This document shows, in pieces, positions 7,167 through 7,711 of a stretch of DNA of 7,711 nt (position 1 is the first letter of the stretch; the number at the start of each line of letters is the position of its first letter). The position numbers and the translations under genes are program-made. A model generated the notes under the pieces. The model was not told the origin of the DNA and made no database searches. It was given only the letters and a program-made list of their open reading frames with translations. Source of the DNA: Acidobacteriaceae bacterium (GTDB lineage Bacteria; Acidobacteriota; Terriglobia; Terriglobales; Acidobacteriaceae); NCBI GenBank assembly GCA_003162495.1, contig PMOF01000223.1, positions 8,754 through 16,464 on the forward strand. Direction: 5' to 3'.

Positions 7167-7183
7167 CTCACTCCCCTCGTCTT

Positions 7184-7214
7184 TCGACAATAGAAATACT
7201 CCCACTCTTGTCGA
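7184..7214. promoter_or_regulatory. Inverted-repeat operator candidate for PadR
   Basis: TCGACAA at 7184-7190 and TTGTCGA at 7208-7214 are perfect seven-base inverted repeats with a 17-base spacer. One arm abuts the -35 element and the other lies at the predicted transcription start, so a dimer bound here would cover the -10. This is the expected place for PadR autorepression, but binding is inferred. Confidence 0.5.
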
Positions 7215-7221
7215 TTGTCAA
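7193..7221 (-). promoter_or_regulatory. Probable padR-ADOP promoter
   Basis: Reading the - strand, a perfect TTGACA (plus-strand 7216-7221) is followed after exactly 17 bases by TATTTC (7193-7198). The -10 is imperfect, as is common for regulated promoters. Transcription would begin near 7186, giving a leader of about 20 bases that contains the padR Shine-Dalgarno. Confidence 0.6.
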
Positions 7222-7318
7222 GGGAAGAGAAATGATCTTGGGAAGAACGGATACGTTCGCACTTCCGGGCCGAAGCCCGTGCTCGCCCGATTCTTGGTGT
7301 CCATAACGAATAGGATTA

Positions 7319-7330
7319 TGTGAATTCACA
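7319..7330. repeat. Perfect 12-base palindrome TGTGAATTCACA
   Basis: This self-complementary site lies between the end of the cytochrome-like gene and the padR promoter. The half sites TGTGA/TCACA recall CRP/FNR-type boxes, but the spacing is two bases instead of six, so it is not a normal CRP site. It may be an operator for another dimeric regulator or chance. Confidence 0.3.
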
Positions 7331-7358
7331 AAACAAGGTCACGCTTCCCGCGGTCTGT

Positions 7359-7711
7359 TCATTTTGACACGCTCGCAGTCTGCGTTCGGCCTCCTCGAAT
7401 CCAATCCAGTATGGTGCGGTATTCATCGCTCGATTGGTTTCCATGCCAACGCTGGCCGCCGTTATGCGTAGCCAGATAGTCGCCCACGTCGCCCGCGCTG
7501 TCGGTGGGGCGGGTCGGCTTGATGAGCATCAGGCTCTTGTCCGGGTCGGAGATGTCCACGACGCGCATCGCGGACTTGTAGTTGTCTTCGCTGTCCTGAT
7601 CAGAGAAGATCCCCTCTGCATTGGGCGGCTGCAGCTTGAAGATCACATGGCTGGCGTGGCAATTCACGCATGCCTTACCGTCCGGTCCGGGCCGGGCAAG
7701 GATGGGCTCGA
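7359..7711 (-). CDS. C-terminal part of a c-type cytochrome-like protein (partial)
   Basis: The gene enters from the right edge; 116 residues and the stop are visible. The sequence begins EPILARPGPDGKACVNCHASHVIF, so a heme c attachment motif CVNCH is present. The protein, or at least this domain, must therefore be exported and matured outside the cytoplasm. The later part, with SDPDKSLMLIKPT, HNGGQRW and a terminal EYRTILDWIRGG, resembles the heme-binding domains of planctomycete/acidobacterial cytochrome-like proteins, in which a SLLLxKPT segment and a final YxxLxxWI helix follow the heme motif. Such domains usually end or begin much larger proteins, so most of this one is missing from the window. 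An apparent GTG start at 7667 is only the valine inside CVNCH and is not a start. The gene lies 192 bases upstream of padR on the same strand and ends without a clear terminator. Confidence 0.8.
   Translation of the reverse strand, partial: EPILARPGPDGKACVNCHASHVIFKLQPPNAEGIFSDQDSEDNYKSAMRVVDISDPDKSLMLIKPTRPTDSAGDVGDYLATHNGGQRWHGNQSSDEYRTILDWIRGGRTQTASVSK

Noticed and set aside
7259..7282. GCAC...GGGC-CGAA-GCCC...GTGC hairpin as a terminator of the cytochrome-like gene
   Set aside because: The stem is interrupted by a bulge and no T tract follows on the - strand.
1..7711. tRNA/rRNA genes, CRISPR arrays, insertion sequences, phage or toxin-antitoxin genes
   Set aside because: I looked for them and saw no cloverleaf, regularly spaced repeats, transposase or integrase motifs, or matching small gene pairs.

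Overview
This window most likely comes from the chromosome of an acidobacterium (Acidobacteriota, probably class Terriglobia). The strongest evidence is a full-length ADOP-type permease, a family first named from Acidobacteria, translationally coupled to a PadR-family regulator. GC-rich coding sequence (about 67-70 % by hand count inside panC) and a palindromic intergenic repeat of a kind I associate with this phylum agree with that. No tRNA, rRNA, CRISPR array, insertion sequence or phage gene is visible.

Left part (1-3693, + strand), six genes. panC (pantothenate synthetase) is followed by a small, AT-richer membrane-protein ORF, a divergent Fpg/Nei-type DNA glycosylase, a four-helix DUF1761 membrane protein, ridA (enamine/imine deaminase) and msrB (methionine-R-sulfoxide reductase). 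Gaps of 34-151 bases and different initiation signals suggest several transcripts rather than one operon. The DUF1761 gene and msrB have strong Shine-Dalgarno sites. ridA has none and may be leaderless. Three of the genes deal with chemical damage: damaged DNA bases, reactive enamines and oxidised methionine.

Middle (3694-3836): a strong palindrome with A and T tracts on its two sides acts as a probable bidirectional terminator between msrB and the convergent rpmB.

Right part (3837-7711, - strand), in order of transcription. The C-terminal part of a secreted c-type cytochrome-like protein runs in from the right edge. A 192-base gap then holds a promoter with an inverted-repeat operator candidate. 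The padR-ADOP pair follows, with an ATGA stop/start overlap, and then rpmB (zinc-ribbon ribosomal protein L28) with its own likely promoter. In such pairs the PadR protein is expected to control its own promoter and so the amount of the large orphan FtsX/MacB-like permease.

I do not see a clearly new biological system here. The items most worth a second look are the padR operator/promoter geometry, the palindromic repeat between ridA and msrB, the glycosylase with an altered zinc finger and a C-terminal tail, the AT-rich membrane ORF, and the possible leaderless ridA.
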